A DNA stretch of 64,000 nucleotides from Spinellus fusiger (lineage: Eukaryota > Mucoromycota > Mucoromycetes > Mucorales > Phycomycetaceae): assembly GCA_025094145.1 (NCBI GenBank), contig JALLLS010000107.1, positions 39,632 to 103,631 on the forward strand, written 5' to 3'. Positions 46,330 to 59,944 of this stretch are shown in pieces; within the stretch, counting starts at the first letter, position 1; each line of letters begins with the position of its first letter. Below the pieces are notes generated by a model that was not told the DNA's origin, ran no database searches, and was given only the letters and a program-made list of their open reading frames with translations. The translations under genes were made by a program, and so were the position numbers.

Positions 46330-48351
46330 ATATATAAATTTGACACGTGGTGTTGTGACCTTGATGGCCTCAGTGACTGCCAGGTGTAGTGCAGGGAATT
46401 GACTTTACAAATTTCTCTGTTCCTTGACTATTTCCTTTTTGGTTCTGTTCCTCTTTCTTTCCTTTTGTGTTGATCTTCTCTTTTCTTCCTCTTTTGGAAA
46501 CCAATATGTTTCTGACATTTTCTGTATGTGGTAAAGAGATCAATGCTCTTGTCCCACAATCCTTTTTCCTTTCTTTACTCTTTTTCTCATACTATTCTGT
46601 TTTCTACCTAAACTTGTTTTCTCTTTTCTATGATGTATTTCTTTATGCTATTTTAGTTGCTTTTGTAGTGGATAACTTCATTACTATGATTTCACCTCAA
46701 TGGCACTATTTTAGTTTCTCTTTCCTTTTTGTTTTCTCCTGAAGAATCATTGTTATGATATATTCTTATAACAATGCTAGTTTAGCTTATTAAATTTGTA
46801 GTTGTTATTCATCCATGATGTAGTAACAATGCAATTGTCTTAATTCATTTTCTCTAAGATTGATTTCTTATGAAATCATTCTCTATTTTAACATTTAGTT
46901 CTTTAGTATAAATATTCCCATTAACCAAGAACTGAAATAAATTGTCAAATACTACTCCAAGATCTTCTATTATCTTTTATTCTTCCATTATTTTCTTTTG
47001 ATATCTTCTGATACAAGTTGTGGGCAGTGCTACTGTGTTTTCTTGTGAAGTGTCATTGTTATCTATGAATCAATTCTTAGCAAAGTATTGATTGCATTCT
47101 CTTATTTTTGTACCTGCATGTACTGTTGTTCCCCTTTTATCTATTTTCTTTTGCTTCACTGTTGTGTTGCAAAGTATCATTTCTATTTGTTTTCATAGTC
47201 TATTCACTTGAACAGACTATTTCTCTATTCTTTCTATTTGTTCACAAACCTTACCTCCAATTTCTATTCTGAACCCTTTTCTTTCCTTGTTACTTTACCT
47301 TTCTGTCCATCACACACACACCCATAAGTACCACACGTGTCAAAATATGTTGTTTACCAATTTACTCAGGATAATACTAAGCCCAAAAGTAGAGACAGAA
47401 ATAAGAAGAAACTGAGGACAACAAGGTCTGGACTGAAGCCCATGTATATCAATAAAGAATAGTAAAGAAAGGATAGAAGATACTTTTATTCATTCAAACT
47501 ACTTGCTTATTTATACTAATTTACATATGCTTTAATTGACTGAATATGCCCTGTCTTCAGTCTACTCAGGGTAAGTGTGACTTCATACAATAGAAAACCT
47601 AATCAAAAATAATATAGAGATATACAAAAGTATAAGAAAAGTCACTTGAAAGGTTTTATTTCACATTCTTACAAGTGTTGGGATAAATGTCAAAACAAGA
47701 AGCTCTTATAATAGCCACTGATAACAATCAAAAATTTAACAATAAAGCAACAGCAAAAGGTAAGCAGCACTCAGATTAGCAACATAAAATTATATTATAT
47801 TATATTATATTCTGTTTTATATCATGGATTATGTAGTATTGGTGAGTTTATTTAATAGCATTACATGGTAAGAATAAAGAAAACCTTTATTTTAGTAATA
47901 AATAAATAGTGTATACTGTTTTATTTTTTCTTTCATCATGTAATATCTGACTCATTCAACAATATCAGCATTTTCATCAAAAATCCCAAAATGTTTGGAA
48001 GGTACACTAGCTTTGAAATTAGTTCAGCCATTCTATATAGTGTGCTGAGCATAAACACTACTATGACCAAGGCATTTTGCATGTTCAATGTGCTTCCTAA
48101 CACTGTGTTTTATCTGAACTGAAGAATAAAGAGACTGTAGAAATGACAGGAATTTATCCAAGAATAAATTGCTTTTATTTAGTGGAATATACAGCTCTTT
48201 ATATACTATTCAATTGCTATAGTTACACTTATGTGTCTCCTATAGTTGAGTCTACACACATGACCCTAATTACTTATCAGTGTTAATGCAATTGAGTGGT
48301 GCTACTTATGTTAGACATGTTTCTGCATTGAACCTGGATACAACACACTGA
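46330..48351. other. Right-arm DNA without a supported gene
   Basis: Mirror of 42020-44032. Confidence 0.4.
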
Positions 48352-49738
48352 GAAAAATAATGATCCACTTCAATGAGACAGACTTATTGGTAATCTCACC
48401 CAAGAGTGGCAGAAAAAGAAAAATTGACAACAGGGCCCTCTGATTACTGAGAACAGTAATGAGAAACTCCATCAGACCAAGAAGGCCATTATGGCAGACA
48501 TAGTCATCAAGGTATCAGGACCAACCTTGAAAAAGTACTTTAATGGGATGCAATTCCATTTGTAAAGACTGGGGATAGAGCCTTTCTTCACCAGGTAGTA
48601 TGGTTATATGAGTCCAAAGTAGAGCTAATAAGTTATTACAGGGGCATCAAAGTCATCAGGCAGTCTGGTGCAGGCTTTGAGCCCAAATATTTCTTAGAGT
48701 CAAGAAAGTTTGGAGGTAGTGGAGTGATGATATGGAGCTGTCTCAGTGGGGAGGTTGTTGAAAGATTGATTATAGTAGAGGGCAGAATACTATGACAAAT
48801 CCATCAATGGCTTAAGAGAGGCCTATTAATACAAACTCAACTATTTCTTTGAATAACGTTTTAAAAGTAATTATACTGATGTAATCTTTATTTTTATAAA
48901 TATGCTAAACATCTAACAACTTTAAATATATATTTTATCTTTAAATATACAAATTAGCTTTAAATGTAATTAATAATTATAAGCTTACTATATTTTCATA
49001 ATTCAAATGATATTTTTATTACCTCAATTTAATTTATAAAACAATTATGTAATTATATACTTTCTATTTATTTAAAATTAAGCCTAAGATATTTTATAAA
49101 TAATTGGAAACATAATACTTTTAAACGTTCTTCTTTCTCTCCTAAACCCTTGAGTCAGCTACCACTTACAGGATAGCAATGCTAGACCTCATATGAGCAA
49201 GGTAACTAAAGAATGGAAGGCAGTAAATGGTGTAGTAGTGTCTCTTTACTGGCCCTTACATAATCCAGATCTCAATCCAATTGAGCATCTGTGAGCCTAC
49301 CTCAAGAAGGTTATTAGGAAGTTCAGGATTGTATATTCTACCAAACAGAATCTGAAAGCAGCTGTTGTAATCACAACAACAACAGTGACAGTTATAGACT
49401 GATTATTAGGTTGTCTCCTTTCTACAACGTAATTCATAGTTAAGACACTGTATATTAAAGTCTACTGAACAGGCCAATATTATCAAGCATCCTAAAGCAG
49501 CAATAGATCATACTTAGTACACAGCCACCTGTCTATTTAGTATAAATAGACTTGTCAAAATTGTTTTAATAAAATCATCTTGCCTTTGGGTATGATAGTT
49601 CTTTAAATTTAACAGCGGCTCTAATGCTATAATAGGGCAAACTATAGAAGAAAGTGACAGACAACCTTATTGCCAGCATAAGAGGGAGATGCCAGACTGT
49701 AGTAGATGTCAAAGACTAGCAATTGCTACCAAGTGACC
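48352..49738 (+). pseudogene. Degenerate Tc1/mariner transposase, right arm (mirror copy)
   Basis: Mirror of 40624-42010 with the same blocks and breaks, now on the plus strand. Confidence 0.7.
48856..49128. mobile_element. MITE-like insertion, right arm (mirror copy)
   Basis: Mirror of 41234-41506, same inverted ends. Confidence 0.55.
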
Positions 49739-49739
49739 T

Positions 49740-52017
49740 TGTAATAAACCCACCATTTTGTATTATAAACACTATTCTATATATCTATTAAACCTTTTAC
49801 GTCTTTATCTAATGAATTCATGAAATTATAACAATATCAAGAAAAGTATAAAATTAAAAAAGAAAATATGTATTTGAAGAAAAGCAGTTACTTATTGAGG
49901 GTCACTTTACATTCTTCTACCTGAAAGAAGTTCATTATCAACATAAATATTTAATAGCCAAGAATATCTATAAAAATTATTCTCTGATCTTTGTTGTACA
50001 CACTTTTGTTTCTGTTTCTTGTTTTTTATGTGTCATATCATTTTCTTTCTATTTTCTATCTCTCATTCTATGTGTATTCTTTGTTGGTTTCTACTTACTA
50101 TTGTTTTGAAATAATTAATATTATATCACATTCAATACTGTAAGATACTATTGATGCCTGAGAAATAGTGACTACATCTCAACATCTGAAAATAGGAGTA
50201 GTAAAATAAATATCTTTTCTATTATGTTTGATGAAATAGACTGTGATTGATTCAAGCTGGTGTCAAGGCCCTGTTTTCTTTGAACAATCAAACAACTGAG
50301 GTCAAGATAATAGATGATGAATCATACATATGGAAGGACTTAATTTAATAGAAACAGTTGAGGGAAAGTCTTTAAATTTATTGAGTTTTCAGATAAAGAT
50401 GTTTAAAAGTAGTAGCCAAATTAAATTAATAGTGCCTCAACAAAGAAAGTATTGCCAATTTATATAAAAGAACAAATTATATATCTGAACAACCAAGATG
50501 CTATTAAAAAAAACATGATTTAAGGACACAGCGTCTCCATAAAGAATCAATTACATGTATATAAAATAATAACTTAATGACTTTAAGCAATTGTTTAAAA
50601 TAAACTCTATGTATGAGAATGTGGGGAGACTCCAATATATAACTTATGTGTCTCTTTCTCATATGAAATTAATGGCATATTTTAAAGAGTCTTTTTGTAT
50701 CTCAATATGTTATGAAATGTATAGGCTTTTATATCTTATTCTTACAGCAAAGAGTACACATGCTTAAAAAGTATTGAATAATAGTCATAATTCGATCCAA
50801 ATATCTTTGTGTTCTTGTTGAATGGCACAGTCTCCACTTGGATAACTTCTAGTCCCTGAGCCTGGAGTATGTCCTGTTGAATTTGTAAGTCATACATACC
50901 TTCCATCGGGTGTATTTATTTGTTGTTCTCAAGTCCCATTGCTTCAATAATGACATGATAATGACATGCTGAGGAGCTGACAATGGTAGCTCAATCACAA
51001 ACAAAAAGAAAGCGTTGGCTGCTGCATGTGTGTGGTTGCACTTATTTCAATAAAACCATCACTAGAATAAATCTATACAGCCAGTATCTTGGTACATCTG
51101 TTGGGACAGAATGAGAATGTATTAGAGTCTTTATTGCCCATTTATCCTTGTTAAATAGGCATGGATTGCATACTCATTTGAATAGTATAGATGGATTTAT
51201 GATGTATTAAGTAAACAGCCAGTCTAGTGTCTGTCTTCTTCCTAATAAGCATCTTTTTATTCTTTGTTTTTTTATTTATTCTTTATTTGTTAAAGTGCAC
51301 TACCTATTATACATTATCTGTCATTGGCACCCACTGTAACTGTTATCCAGTAGCAAAAGCGCAACACTCTTCTTGGATGACTGGCTGAACCTGATCCACC
51401 ACAGTCAGTTCTATAGTGCTTAGTATCTATAAGTAGTGATAGAAGAATTGGATTGACCCCTTTTAAGCTATGACTGTAGAGAGAGGTACTCAAAGACAAG
51501 TTAATGGAGGCTAGAGCATGATCAACACATTCACTCTGATTGTGTTGAATATTGTTTGACTATGGGAGTAGAATGAGTTCAGTCGACACAGAAAAGAATA
51601 ATACACAATGAGATGTGCTGTTTGCGGCCTAAATGCACTCTCTTTTGTGAATCACCAATAGCAATTGTATCCACAGAATCACAACCAAAAGTACAGTCAT
51701 TGATAAAGAAGAATAGCATAGTGTATATCCCATTGCAACGAGCAATAAGCAGCGATAGACTCAAACAACTGAGGATGTGTTTCTGGATGACTCATGACGT
51801 TGATGACTTTTCTTGAAGAACTTCTCCTTTTACAAACATAAAGGGTCTTGGAGTCTGGTGAGTGAATGAGAGATGATGCTGTTGTTGCACTCCAGTGTGC
51901 TGTGTTGACTAAAGGCAGTACAGGCTCTGGTGCGGGGGCTGGTGCTGTTTGTTTGTTAAGGGTGTCTAGCAGACAGTGCCTGGCTATTCGCGGGAAAGGG
52001 CTGTGGTTGTGCGGTGG
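49740..52017. other. Right-arm DNA without a supported gene
   Basis: Mirror of 38346-40614. Confidence 0.4.
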
Positions 52018-52516
52018 CTACACATCATACTCAACAGACACAGCACTTTTAATCTGCGGTGGTCGTTGGAAGTACGCAGAATAAGTAAAGTAAGCTGGGC
52101 TCTGTTCTGTTGTGGGGTCGAGAGTTAAAGCGGCACTCATTGTCTATTTACCAAGAAGTCCTTTACAGAGTCGAGCAGTGTGATGGCTACACCTAGCAAG
52201 TAAACCATACACACAATTCTTCACTGTTTATTATTATAAATACTCTATCCTCATTATAGATATAGATATAACAAAGCCACAGTGGAATAGACTGCTTATT
52301 ATCATTTTCTTAATTGTTTACGACATTGCCGCAGGTAGCACGACAATGGGTCCAGGCAAAAAAGGGCGAGCCTTGAAAAATCCTGAGCCTACAAGCAGGA
52401 GCGACCCACTTGTATCCATCACTCCTGTTTCCACACAATCCATAGTCACAATGCATAGGCCACCCAGCACACTTCCTACAAACCTAAAGATGGAGGGGAG
52501 CAGACAGGATGCTTAA
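52018..52516. other. GC-richer island with two short ORFs (mirror copy)
   Basis: Mirror of 37848-38345: 40-residue ORF on minus (52140-52018) and 56-residue ORF on plus (52346-52516). Immediately downstream ATGTCTAGCGACCACATC at about 52534 opens a further 18-codon frame that ends in a GGTGAGT donor-like site, hinting at exons of an unassembled gene. Confidence 0.3.
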
Positions 52517-52519
52517 TAA

Positions 52520-54650
52520 TATAAACGCATAACCATGTCTAGCGACCACATCAAGAATGCAGAAAGAGGCAAAGGTGAGTACACACTATAAACTACCAAG
52601 CACAAAGTATTCTCTTAAAAAGAGACTACTCTATGGAATTGATAGGTCATAAGAGCAAATAACTCCCATTACACCAAGCATAATTTCAGATTAGAGATGT
52701 TTCATGATAAAGTCAACTCTCACTGTCTCTTCAATTAATGCTTCCGATGGTAAAGAGAGAAAAGAAAAGGTGTGGAAATAAAGCGGATGTTTATACCTTT
52801 TTGACTAGGGTAGGAGATGTAAATCTGTGACTTAATAATGACTGCTGAGTGAATCACAGGATTCGGCTGTTGAAAATAAAAAGGACGGCTGTGGGTGGCT
52901 GCTATAGAGATAGAGTCAAGTGGAAAAATATTTTCATCTGCTCATGTGTTATGATTGGGCCTGCTACTGTGACTATAAATCAATGTGTATTATTATGTTC
53001 CCACAGTGTTAAATTCGCCTTTTGATAGAAGAACATGACGCTTATGCCACTAGAAATATGTGTCTGTTCTGCAGACTCTTCTTAAGTGTATCTCCTCCCT
53101 TAAATTTATTTCTCAGCCATCTCAGCACCGCCAGAGTATTGAGAGAGAAGGAGTACATTGACGGAACAAACTGAGCATCGTACATCAGATATTGTGATTC
53201 AATCAAATAAGTCTTTCTATTTCGGCATCCGATGATTCTATTCTTTCTAGATATCACTGTCTTATTACGGCCACTCTTTCTTTTTTCTTCTTTTTATCAT
53301 TGACATATAATATCATCTAAATTCACTGGTATATTATTGATTTATATTAAATAATTGATTTATAAAACTCATACCAAAGAGAGTATATGATAGGGAAGTT
53401 CAAACAAGAAACAATAGACTACTGAGGTTATGAGACTCATTAAATCACTGTATTTTGTTACTTGTTCTATTAATCGCATTGCCTTAATATTAAACCCACT
53501 GAGATACTTCACATACAAAGTCATTTAGAACTCATTAGAAGGGTGAATCAAATAAATGCCATACTCATTGCCAGTGCTAGGACTGTAGTTAATATTACCA
53601 ATGATGTAGAATATCGATTCAGCTATTCAACCCAGACAACTGTTCTGTTATGCAGTCACTGTGTTGCTTGAAACTCACATGCGACAAGACTCTATCAGTC
53701 TTGTATAAAGAAAAGAGTCAACAGGTTTACTATGGATACTTGCTGTGCATTGATGTTTCTGTCTGTCTATAAATGTCTCATGGTCTCTTATCAAGCCTAA
53801 ATCAGTCAGTAATAAAGAATATGGCAATACATACTACTCTCTTCCAAATTTGACTCTTTTTTTTTAGCCAACAAACATGCATACAGATAAGCATGAAACA
53901 ACAACATGAACTATGCATGTAAAATATTACTTTCTGATAAAAAGAAACACTATTATATCCATCTCTAAAGAGTTCATAGAGATATGGTCATAATAATGAA
54001 GCAGTCAAGTAGAGAAAATCTCACTGAGGCCAAAAGAAGAGATATTGACTTGTATCCCAGCTTATAGAATGATGCTAGGTATCGGACCTTACTCAAGAGA
54101 CATTCAGTAAATAGAGCCACTGGGCTACTTTGATTTTGAGCATGAAAGTTAGAGAAAGAAAAAAACATGAAGAAAACCAGAATAAAAAGGGAAAGGAAAA
54201 GGTAACTAACATTGATTACACTTGTCATTCATTTTTCACTGAGTCAACGTTGTATGGTATGCTTTTCATATGTACAGAAGCCCTAATGTATTCTGATATA
54301 TAAACCATTATTGGGAATGTTATCCATGTAAGATGTAAATAGTGTTTTATTACATATAGCTGATTTCGGCACACATACCAATTTTATATATAATATATAA
54401 ATAAAAATAAAAAGATGGAGACTTGCGGGACATAGCATAAGTGTCAAGACTTATTCTTGTATTTCAAATATACATGAATGATCTATGTAAGATGATAAGG
54501 CGGGAATTCTTTTCTTTTAAAAAAACACATACTTCATTTTCTTAGTTTCATACTTTATCTTGATGTTATTATAATCTTGCAAATGCATTAGATAGAGACG
54601 TGAATCTTTCAATATATAAATAAAATATTATTTATACTACAGAAGTAGTT
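52520..54650. other. Right-arm DNA without a supported gene
   Basis: Mirror of 35740-37847. Confidence 0.4.
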
Positions 54651-54659
54651 TCTATTTAT

Positions 54660-55500
54660 TTATAGATCACTCAGTAACTACTATAGCTAGTCTTGGCTTC
54701 TAACACTGCCTATTATCTCCGTCTCATATTGGCAATGAGGTTACCTTCCCTCTTCCTTCAATACTTTACTCATTTCCAGCACTACAACAGACTATAAATT
54801 TTGTTTGGTGTAATGCATTCTACTGTTCTTCTTAAGAATCTTCATGAGATAAGCCCACAGATGCTTTATTAGATTGAGATTGGAACATTGCACAGATTAG
54901 CAGAGCCATTACCGTATCACTTTCTATTATTAGTTTTACTCCTGTGTTGTCTTGTATGAGATCTAACATTGTCCTCTTGTAGGCAGTAACTGACTCCAGG
55001 GTTTAAGTGAGACATTTGAGTTCGAGGAAGTAGGCTTCTTCCAAAAAAGCAATGCACCCTTTTTATATATATAGAGTTTATCATACACTCCACTACTTAT
55101 AAACTTCTTTGTTTCTAAAATATGCTCAGGATCAAAGGCCATGTGGTACCTCCTGGTGACTTTGACACCCATGTCAAGGTTCACCAGCCCTACTATAGAC
55201 TCATCCAACCAGACTATTTCCTGTCATTGTTCATGAGTCCAGTTGACATATTCTTTGGCCCACTTGAATCAGGATTATTTTTTTATTTATCAATAGATTA
55301 AATGAATAGAAGCCTATTTCATTGGGGTGTTTGTTCAAAGTTTGTCTTGATACCTTGATGGCTATATCTGCCATAATGGTTACTTTGGTCCGGTGAGAGT
55401 TGCTCATTACTGTTCTTCTCAACCACCAGAGGCCCTTGTTCATGTTTAGCACCTGATGGATGATAATTGAGTAAGTCTCAGTTCTGCTGTACTTCTTATG
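54660..55500 (-). pseudogene. Degenerate Tc1/mariner transposase, outer edge of right arm (mirror copy)
   Basis: Mirror of 34860-35700 with one substitution that changes a residue (LLLTRGQC in the left arm, LLPTRGQC here). Confidence 0.55.
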
Positions 55501-55572
55501 AACCTCGGGTGTTTTGACAAAAATATTTACAGTGTCGGATGAGTCAAGTATTAGGGAAAAAGAAGTGTTATA

Positions 55573-56500
55573 AAAAAGAAATAGTGTTTGTTATTCTTTT
55601 GTATAAAAATAGCCCGAAATTTGAGAAAAGAATAGGTTAATTATTAAGTGTCACTCTATTATCAACACTACTATCTTTATGCATTAAAAGTTTTATGTTT
55701 CTATCTAATGAATGCATAAAGTTATAATAATATCAAAAAAGTATGATTATATATGAATATATAAAAGAAATATGTATTTAAAATAGCCCAAGACATTCTT
55801 TTCATCACTTTATTAACATATTTTCATTATTCATTGAAAGTGTCATACCCATCTCTAAGAAATTCATGAGATTACAGTCCTATCAAAGTATTTTTTTAAA
55901 TAAATAAATAAATAAACATCTATCCTTTTATATCCATCACTCTAACAACTAAAATCACTTCATACTATACCATGAACATTATTCAGCTTAAAGTCTGATT
56001 ACTTGGAGAAACGTCTCAGATTCAATTTTATTAACATTCATTTTCCATCTTTAACTCATTAGAATAAAACATTGAAGTTTTTCTTTGTGTTTCTCTTCTT
56101 GAGTATAGGTTTGTCTATGATTTCTAAATAATAATCTTTTTTCTTATATACACTATTTCAGGAAAATAATGAGACAAAGTAATATCTCAAAAATAAAATA
56201 AAAACACTTTGAACTTTATACAGATTCGACTCGATACCTGTGAAACCAAAAAAGAGGAATTCACATCTCATATTCAATATCAAGACTCTATAAAGTGAAT
56301 GAGTTTGAACACAGACACCCAGCTTCTCATAGCGCGATGTGCCAATGATAAGCCAAATGTCTTAGTCAGCATAGAAACTTGTCCAAATCTCCATCCCCAT
56401 CATGATTACTTTAATTCAGCACTGTCAGAGTGTTATTTTATATGAAGAATGAGGGAATGCAAGAAAGAAAAGAAAGTGAAAGAAAGAAAGAAATGTAAGA
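55573..56500. other. Intergenic, 3' flank of the bZIP gene
   Basis: AT-rich, with (AAAT)n at about 55890-55912 and a GAAA-rich run at 56462-56490 next to the bZIP stop codon. No gene seen. Confidence 0.45.
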
Positions 56501-56502
56501 CA

Positions 56503-57691
56503 TCAAGACACTTTCTTCTCTACTATTTCTAATACTCGTTGAATTTCTTCTTCTTCAAACATGGGTCCAGTTTCAGAACACATAGCAAACTGCTTTAGCT
56601 TATCAAACACCTCGTCCAAGTCAAACTCTTCAAAACTAGGATGGTTTGACAATCTCTTCCAGACCTGTGAACAAGGAATTAACCTGGCCCGTAGTGATGA
56701 TTCTTGACGAGGTGTATTTTCTAATCGCTCGGTAATTGTCTGTGCAAACTTATCGAATAGTTTCTTTGCACTCTTGACTATATCATCCGTCTCATTGTCC
56801 ACTGTCATGCGTCCAGTGACAATGGGAACACGGTGTTGAGTCACTGTATCATTCAGCAGCCCCGTAGCATCAAACAGTGGTTCTGACAAGAGTTGGTTGT
56901 AGGCAGAGTTGCATACTTCCTTCTTGAGTCTCTCACAGAAAGAGATTCCATCTTTATCACGTATACAGGCAATAGCAGAAGAAGAGGCTCGTTGTAATTG
57001 TACCTCTTTATGTACTGAGGAAAGGGTAGGAGGTGTCTCATGTCCCGAACCCAATACCAATCCCAAGGGTTCTGTGTTACTTTCTGTTGCCTGGAGACGA
57101 AGCTGCATTTCTCTCATAGCAGATCTTAATTCGCCATTCTCTCTTTCCAGGCGGTCTATATGAAACGCATGGGCTGTTTCAATAGCCTTAATCTTCTCCT
57201 CGAGTTCTTTTACGTAGACTTCTTTTCGTGCTCTGAACGCACGTTGTGCTGTCCGGTTCTGTTCTCTGCGCCGCTTTCTCTGGTCTACTGCGAATGACTA
57301 AGCCATGGTAGGTTATAGGGTATGTTACTAAGCACATGGACACACAGACACACACAGACACATGGCAACTGCTTACCTGGGAGTGAACACTGCTGTCGGA
57401 TACACTGCCCTCTATTTCATACTTAGATAAACAAAGAAAAAGAGAGGATAGGGGAGGGTATGTTTTCTAATAGGATAGTCTATAGTCACCTTGATGAAAG
57501 GCCTCATTGCAGTCGTTGGCTTGATATGGCCGTGTGGGCTTTGGTGTGTTCTCTATGGCAGGTAACTCCCATGCATGCTTTTCATTTGTATTTATTCTTA
57601 GTGCCTGTGGAAGAATGGGGTTGGGTGCAATAGGTCGGAAGGGAGATGTCCAGACGGGTGGTGAGTTTTGGAGGGTCCCAGGCTGAGGCAT
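56503..57691 (-). CDS. Yap1/Pap1-type (AP-1-like) bZIP transcription factor
   Basis: Exon 3 (57297-56503, 264 residues) carries the basic region RRREQNRTAQRAFRARK, with the NxxAQxxFRxRK signature of fungal Yap/Pap1 factors, then a leucine-zipper stretch (KELEEKIKAIE ... LERENGELRSAMREMQ). Its C-terminus has IPCSQVWKRLSNHPSFEEFD and FAMCSETGP, the layout of the C-terminal Cys-rich redox domain. Exon 2 (57421-57377) adds YEIEGSVSDSSVHSQ. A likely exon 1 (57691-57490) starts MPQPGTLQNSPPVW and is Pro-rich. Exons 2 and 3 join in phase, but exon 1 to exon 2 is off by one base with the visible GT donor, so the 5' end is uncertain. Known role of the family: oxidative-stress and drug-response transcription, with redox-controlled nuclear export. 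Confidence 0.85.
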
Positions 57692-57879
57692 GGACAGGAT
57701 TAAGAACTATAAAAATAAAAAGAAGCAGTCCAAGTCATTTCCATTTCTATCCATCAGTTCATTGGATGGATTTTTACAGCGGGAGGCAAGACAGGCAGTA
57801 TAGGGAATGTTTATGCAAAAATATCTATAGACACAAACATAGATATCTATATCTATATCTATATCTATAGATATATGTA

Positions 57880-57916
<37 letters not shown>

Positions 57917-58574
57917 GTGTGTATTTTGTGTGTTTTGTGTTCAATACTTTATTGACTTTTATAGGGCCCTCCCACCAACAGTCTATGTTTTGTGCCTGTA
58001 GAGAGACCTGAACTGGCTCTTTCTCTCTTTTTCTTCCTATGGCATGGGGAGCAGAAGTGTATTTCATTACAAGTGTATTTCATTACAAGTGTATTTCATT
58101 TTCAATGTATGTACATAGTGCTGGCCAGTGTTATATTGCACAGGGACAACTGCAGGGCCTACAGGGAAAATAGCAGTAACTGTCGGAGTGGACTCAATGA
58201 AAAAGAAAAGTGTACAACCAGCTCATGCATCTGATGTAACAAGAGACTCTTCTGACAGAACTTTCTTTTCTTCTGTCATCTTTCTTACAGTGTCTCTATG
58301 GAAAAGGCCCTCTTTAAGAGAGAGAGAGAGACTTCAATGACGTGAGATGCACGAGCAAAAGTATCTGCTCTGTCTGTTAATGTCCGAGTCCGTAGGAATA
58401 CATCGTGAGATATAGGCCATAGTCTTTTTCTTTTCTCAGCTCGAAAAATAAAAAGGTATCTTATAAGGCTAGTCTAAAGGCATAAGATGTGGGGCTATGC
58501 AGGTCAAATAGCACAGGCACCTTTCCTTACAGTGATGTCTTCTAGTGATGAAATATTGAAATAGTAAAAGGTGT
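57692..58574. other. Intergenic upstream of the bZIP gene, with microsatellites
   Basis: Holds (ATCTAT)n at 57840-57872 joined to (GTGTAT)n at 57873-57920, and three tandem copies of the 16-bp unit AAGTGTATTTCATTAC at 58054-58100. Several short open frames here are products of the repeats. Confidence 0.7.
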
Positions 58575-58847
58575 TCAAGTAGAATACAACGCAATGTGGG
58601 TTGAGTGTGTAGGTGCGTCTGTGGACTGCTGAAATGGGATCAAAGAGTATATCTTTGGGGCTTGTGTTGAATCATCTACAAGGAATACTACAATATCTTT
58701 CTTTACTGAAAAGAGTAAAAGTGCTATTACCAGTAACCAGACACATAGAAAGAGAATATAATAAAGATGGAAAGTTATAACCACACCTTCCACACTACAT
58801 ATTGTTGAGAATGTTGAGGAATTTGACCCGCATATTCCAAGAGACAT
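58575..58847 (-). CDS. Possible small single-pass membrane protein, or two-exon peptide
   Basis: ATG at 58847, 90 codons: MSLGICGSNSSTFSTICSVE, then a hydrophobic segment (LYYILFLCVWLLVIALLLF) and a polar tail VKKDIVVFLVDDSTQAPKI. The hydrophobic part is exactly bounded by GTGTGG and TTTTCAG and its length is a multiple of three, so it may be a spliceable intron and the product a 64-residue soluble peptide. No homologue recognised. Confidence 0.3.
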   Translation of the reverse strand: MSLGICGSNSSTFSTICSVEGVVITFHLYYILFLCVWLLVIALLLFSVKKDIVVFLVDDSTQAPKIYSLIPFQQSTDAPTHSTHIALYST

Positions 58848-58849
58848 TG

Positions 58850-59944
58850 CTATTGTATAAATTAAATTAATCTAACATAGTCTGAAAATTATATAAGTAG
58901 TTGTAATATGAACATTTAAAAGGTATTGGATAAGTACTACAGGATCATATTCTATTTCTATTGTAATAACTGTTCTGACATAAGTGCTTGAAACTATTGT
59001 TACTTGCTCAATTCACAATGTCTATTGACTTTTTGATCTTATAACTGCAGACCTTTATTGAGTGATTGTAGATACACAGGACAAGTCTCCACTCCCTATA
59101 ACTCCACTCCAGATAGTAATTCTCATAAATGACAACCAATATGTGGCTATGGGCTGTGTTGTATAAGTCAAAAGTAGTGTCAGCAAATAGGAAGATGTCG
59201 TGGGGTAGATTTAATGGATATAAATCAAGAGGATATGATCTCTTTTGTGTAGGTGATCTGTGTTTATGCGAGGGCCCTGTTGTGGAGTGTAGGAAGGATG
59301 TTGATAAGTGTGGACAAGATTATATCTCATCTATTTGTTGAGACATGCAAAGAGCAGCTTGTTTGAGTTGATCACATTTGAATGTTAGTGAGAGAGGTGT
59401 GTTGGGTGTCATTTGAGAAGTAATGGATTCTTTCTCTTTGAGAAAGTCATCCTGTTCGCTCACTACTAAAACGACACTACTTCCTTATGGAATAAGATGA
59501 GTAATAGCAGTGGTTGCAAGCTTGGAGTTCTGATAATCCAATGCCATGTCTATGATAAAATGGCCCGTTTATCACAATAAGTACTAGAAAGGTAAAAGAT
59601 CAACCAATTACCCATCCATCAGATCCACACCCAAAAAAAAGAATTGTATTGGTATGAGCACTGAGTTAGTGTCTATGAACAGTTATTCTATATTCAGTAC
59701 ATAACAGCCTTGTTGTATCAATGATTCTATAGGGACATTAGTGAATCTGAGATCCAGTTAGATGTCTTCAAGCGACCATGTGAAATGAATGTACACCATC
59801 TCTGGAAACAGAGGTATATAATTAGTCTTTGGATTCATTGAATTAATCAATCACATAGGTCCTGGAATCTATAGTACTCAATTATCAGCCTCAAAGTAAT
59901 ACTTTGATAAAACTGTTATTGATTAATGAGTTGAAAATGCGAGT
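58850..59944. other. Intergenic, no recognised gene
   Basis: Plus-strand open frame 59129-59341 has a Cys-rich tail (VGDLCLCEGPVVECRKDVDK) but no known family, signal peptide or supporting context. Confidence 0.3.

Larger units (their letters stand above)
45273..55572 (-). repeat. Palindrome, right arm (about 10.3 kb)
   Basis: Reverse complement of 34792-45089; see that entry. Beyond 55572 the sequence diverges from the left flank. Confidence 0.95.

Noticed and set aside
34792..55572. Palindrome as a composite transposon with giant terminal inverted repeats
   Set aside because: No transposase specific to it, no target duplication or short common termini at the outer edges, and similarity fades gradually instead of ending sharply.
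57825..58067. Open frames with His/Thr and Tyr/Arg repeats
   Set aside because: Products of the TATC and TGTGTA microsatellites.
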